The notes beneath the pieces were generated by a model. The model ran no database searches. It was not told the origin of the DNA and worked only from the letters and a program-made list of their open reading frames with translations. From an uncultured Eubacteriales bacterium (GTDB lineage Bacteria; Bacillota; Clostridia; Oscillospirales; Oscillospiraceae), in contig CASDSM010000009.1 of the NCBI GenBank assembly GCA_949283375.1, forward strand, positions 43,034 through 107,033: a stretch of DNA of 64,000 nt. Reading direction: 5' to 3'. Below are positions 63,030 to 64,000 of this stretch, in pieces; the first letter of the stretch is position 1; the number at the start of each line of letters is the position of its first letter. Made by a program: the position numbers and the translations under genes.

Positions 63030-63248
63030 TCAGAGATAGATCTCGCAGTCCGGCTCCACCTTTTTACACGCCTTGAGGACGCAGGACATGACCGCCTTGG
63101 CATCCTGCCCTTCGGCAAACTCGACGATCATCTTCTGGGTCATAAAGTTGACGGTGGCAGACTGGACGCCGGCGGTCTTGCGGGCGGCATCTTCCATCAG
63201 GTTGGCGCAGTTGGCGCAGTCCACTTCGATCTTATAGGTCTTTTTCAC
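63030..63248 (-). CDS. Heavy-metal-associated domain protein
   Basis: A 72-residue stand-alone HMA (ferredoxin-like) domain with metal-binding CxxC as CANC (residues 11-14: DCANCANLMEDAA) and additional C-terminal cysteines (SCVLKACKKVEPDC). It resembles the detached N-terminal domain of P1B ATPases. It is the first gene of the metal operon. The motif DCANCA is of the zinc/cadmium type more than the copper GMxCxxC type. Confidence 0.9.
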   Translation of the reverse strand: MKKTYKIEVDCANCANLMEDAARKTAGVQSATVNFMTQKMIVEFAEGQDAKAVMSCVLKACKKVEPDCEIYL

Positions 63249-63270
63249 GGGGATCCTCTCCTTTTACTGT

Positions 63271-63288
63271 ATTGTTCATTTGAACAAT
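63271..63288. promoter_or_regulatory. ArsR/SmtB-type operator
   Basis: ATTGTTCATTTGAACAAT has 8-bp inverted arms around two bases, similar to SmtB/CadC-like sites (TGAACA cores). It lies downstream of the start point of the HMA gene promoter, where binding would block transcription. The divergent ArsR protein is the likely ligand-sensing repressor. Confidence 0.7.
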
Positions 63289-63313
63289 TAAACAATCGCT
63301 TAACTGTAAGGCT

Positions 63314-63342
63314 ATTATATGCCTCTCTCTTCCGTCTGTCAA
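63314..63342 (-). promoter_or_regulatory. Promoter of the metal-efflux operon
   Basis: On the minus strand TTGACA (plus 63337-63342) and TATAAT (plus 63314-63319), 17-base spacing, a consensus promoter. Confidence 0.85.
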
Positions 63343-63418
63343 CCCCTCCGTGCAAAATATTTTGCTTTCTTCCGGATACAGATCTGTGGTACACTATGGA
63401 GAAAAGGAGTGAGTGCAG

Positions 63419-63784
63419 ATGGAGGAAAAGAGACTGCCGCACGACCACGGTCAACGGATTGAGCGTGAGGCGGGGCACATGCCGAGCGCGGCCGGCTTTC
63501 AGGCGGCCGCGGACCTCTTCCGGCAGCTGGGCGACGGGAGCCGCATCCGCATCTTCTGGATCCTCTGCCACGGGGAGGAGTGTGTGGTCAATCTCTCCAG
63601 CCTGATGGAGATGAGCAGTCCCGCCGTCTCCCATCACCTCAAGCAGCTGCGCGCCGCGGAGCTGATCGTCAGCCGGCGGGATGGAAAAGAGGTCTACTAC
63701 CGCGCCGCGGACACGGCGGCGGCGAAGCTGCTGCATCAGATGATCGAGGCGCTGGCGGAGATCGTCTGCCCGGACGAGGGCTGA
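63419..63784 (+). CDS. ArsR/SmtB-family metal-sensing repressor
   Basis: A 121-residue winged-helix repressor. A His-containing N-terminus (LPHDHG) and the helix 3 segment EECVVNLSSLMEM resemble the metal site of CadC (ELCVCDL), but only one of the two cysteines is kept. The recognition helix is SSPAVSHHLKQLRAAELI, the wing is RRDGKEVYYRA, and a C-terminal helix has a His (LLHQMIEALAE). It probably represses the divergent HMA-ATPase operon and releases DNA on binding zinc or cadmium. AAGGAG precedes the ATG. A good promoter of its own was not found. Confidence 0.88.
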   Translation: MEEKRLPHDHGQRIEREAGHMPSAAGFQAAADLFRQLGDGSRIRIFWILCHGEECVVNLSSLMEMSSPAVSHHLKQLRAAELIVSRRDGKEVYYRAADTAAAKLLHQMIEALAEIVCPDEG

Positions 63785-63811
63785 GGCGCACCGCCTCCCA
63801 GAGCGGCAAAA

Positions 63812-63840
63812 GACGGCAGGGAAAATCCCTGCCGTCAAAA
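63812..63840. terminator. Terminator between arsR and the rRNA operon
   Basis: An 11-bp stem (GACGGCAGGGA, 63812-63822, with 63826-63836) has A/T tails on both sides. It ends the arsR transcript and, on the minus strand, the rRNA operon. Confidence 0.8.
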
Positions 63841-63936
63841 TTTTACCGTATTGGCTGCCCCCTGAAAACTGAACAGAGAAACCTCCTGTGAACTCCTCCG
63901 CGCTCTCTTGCAGCTCTGAGCCTGCTTCCTTCTGTA

Positions 63937-64000
63937 GGTCAAGCCCTCGACTGATTAGTACCAGTCAGCTTCACGCCTCGCAGCGCTTCCACCTCTGGCC
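63937..64000 (-). rRNA. 23S ribosomal RNA, 3' end (partial)
   Basis: Read on the minus strand, the last 64 bases end in GGTACTAATCAGTCGAGGGC followed by TTGACC, the conserved 3' terminus of bacterial 23S rRNA. The gene continues beyond the window. The approximately 100 bases between its end and the terminator contain a TTCAGTTTTCAGGGGGC processing-type segment and no 5S rRNA. Confidence 0.92.

Overview
The window is high-GC chromosomal DNA (roughly two-thirds G+C by eye) with firmicute-type signals: AGGAGG ribosome-binding sites, TTGACA/TATAAT promoters, a T-box leader, LL-diaminopimelate aminotransferase, Mini-RNase III, RqcH and the spore-germination protein YpeB. Together these suggest a spore-forming anaerobic clostridium of the Oscillospirales type (Oscillibacter/Flavonifractor-like). 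The species assignment is inference. No phage, integrase, intact insertion sequence or CRISPR array was seen.

Layout. 1-617: start of an SPFH membrane protein. 747-12711: nitrogen-assimilation block with glutamate synthase (gltD, gltB), dapL, an ANTAR-type RNA-binding regulator, type I glutamine synthetase (glnA) and a divergent type III glutamine synthetase whose leader carries an attenuator with ANTAR-like hexaloop hairpins. 12879-13958: leuB. 14011-14470: three tandem 150-157 bp repeats. 14491-19438: a five-gene peptide/nickel-type ABC importer. 19546-21632: T-box-controlled 2-isopropylmalate synthase. 21813-23042: a compositionally chimeric zinc-ribbon/TPR protein abutting the in-frame tail of a lost solute-binding protein. 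23139-26336: DNA repair genes (mpg, type 4 UDG), a HAD phosphatase, an orphan MazF-like toxin, tRNA-Gln and a candidate structured RNA. 26337-29622: ypeB, thioredoxin reductase-like protein, thioredoxin and a membrane protein.

29962-33139: a small disordered lipoprotein and a family 3 glycoside hydrolase lipoprotein. 34188-37069: a probable operon of MBOAT acyltransferase, SGNH esterase, ECF sigma factor and RsiV-like anti-sigma factor, resembling the lysozyme-response sigV-rsiV-oatA logic of Bacillus. 37402-44686: nucleotidyltransferase, AraC regulator, PcrA helicase, alpha/beta hydrolase, RadC and PyrE. 44927-48133: anaerobic ribonucleotide reductase activase and reductase, the latter with a fused thioredoxin-like domain and two NrdR boxes upstream. 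48349-51934: heterodimeric ABC exporter. 52122-57798: PepF, an M16 metallopeptidase and a flavodoxin/ferredoxin protein. 57949-60692: an unknown protein, RqcH and Mini-RNase III. 60946-63784: a metal-efflux module (P1B ATPase, HMA chaperone, divergent ArsR). 63937-64000: the 3' end of a 23S rRNA on the minus strand, with no 5S gene after it.

Most genes are ordinary core functions. The least ordinary parts are the ANTAR/glutamine synthetase RNA circuit, the sigma-V-like O-acetylation operon, the NrdD-thioredoxin fusion, the candidate RNA near 26 kb and the chimeric junction near 22.3-23.0 kb.
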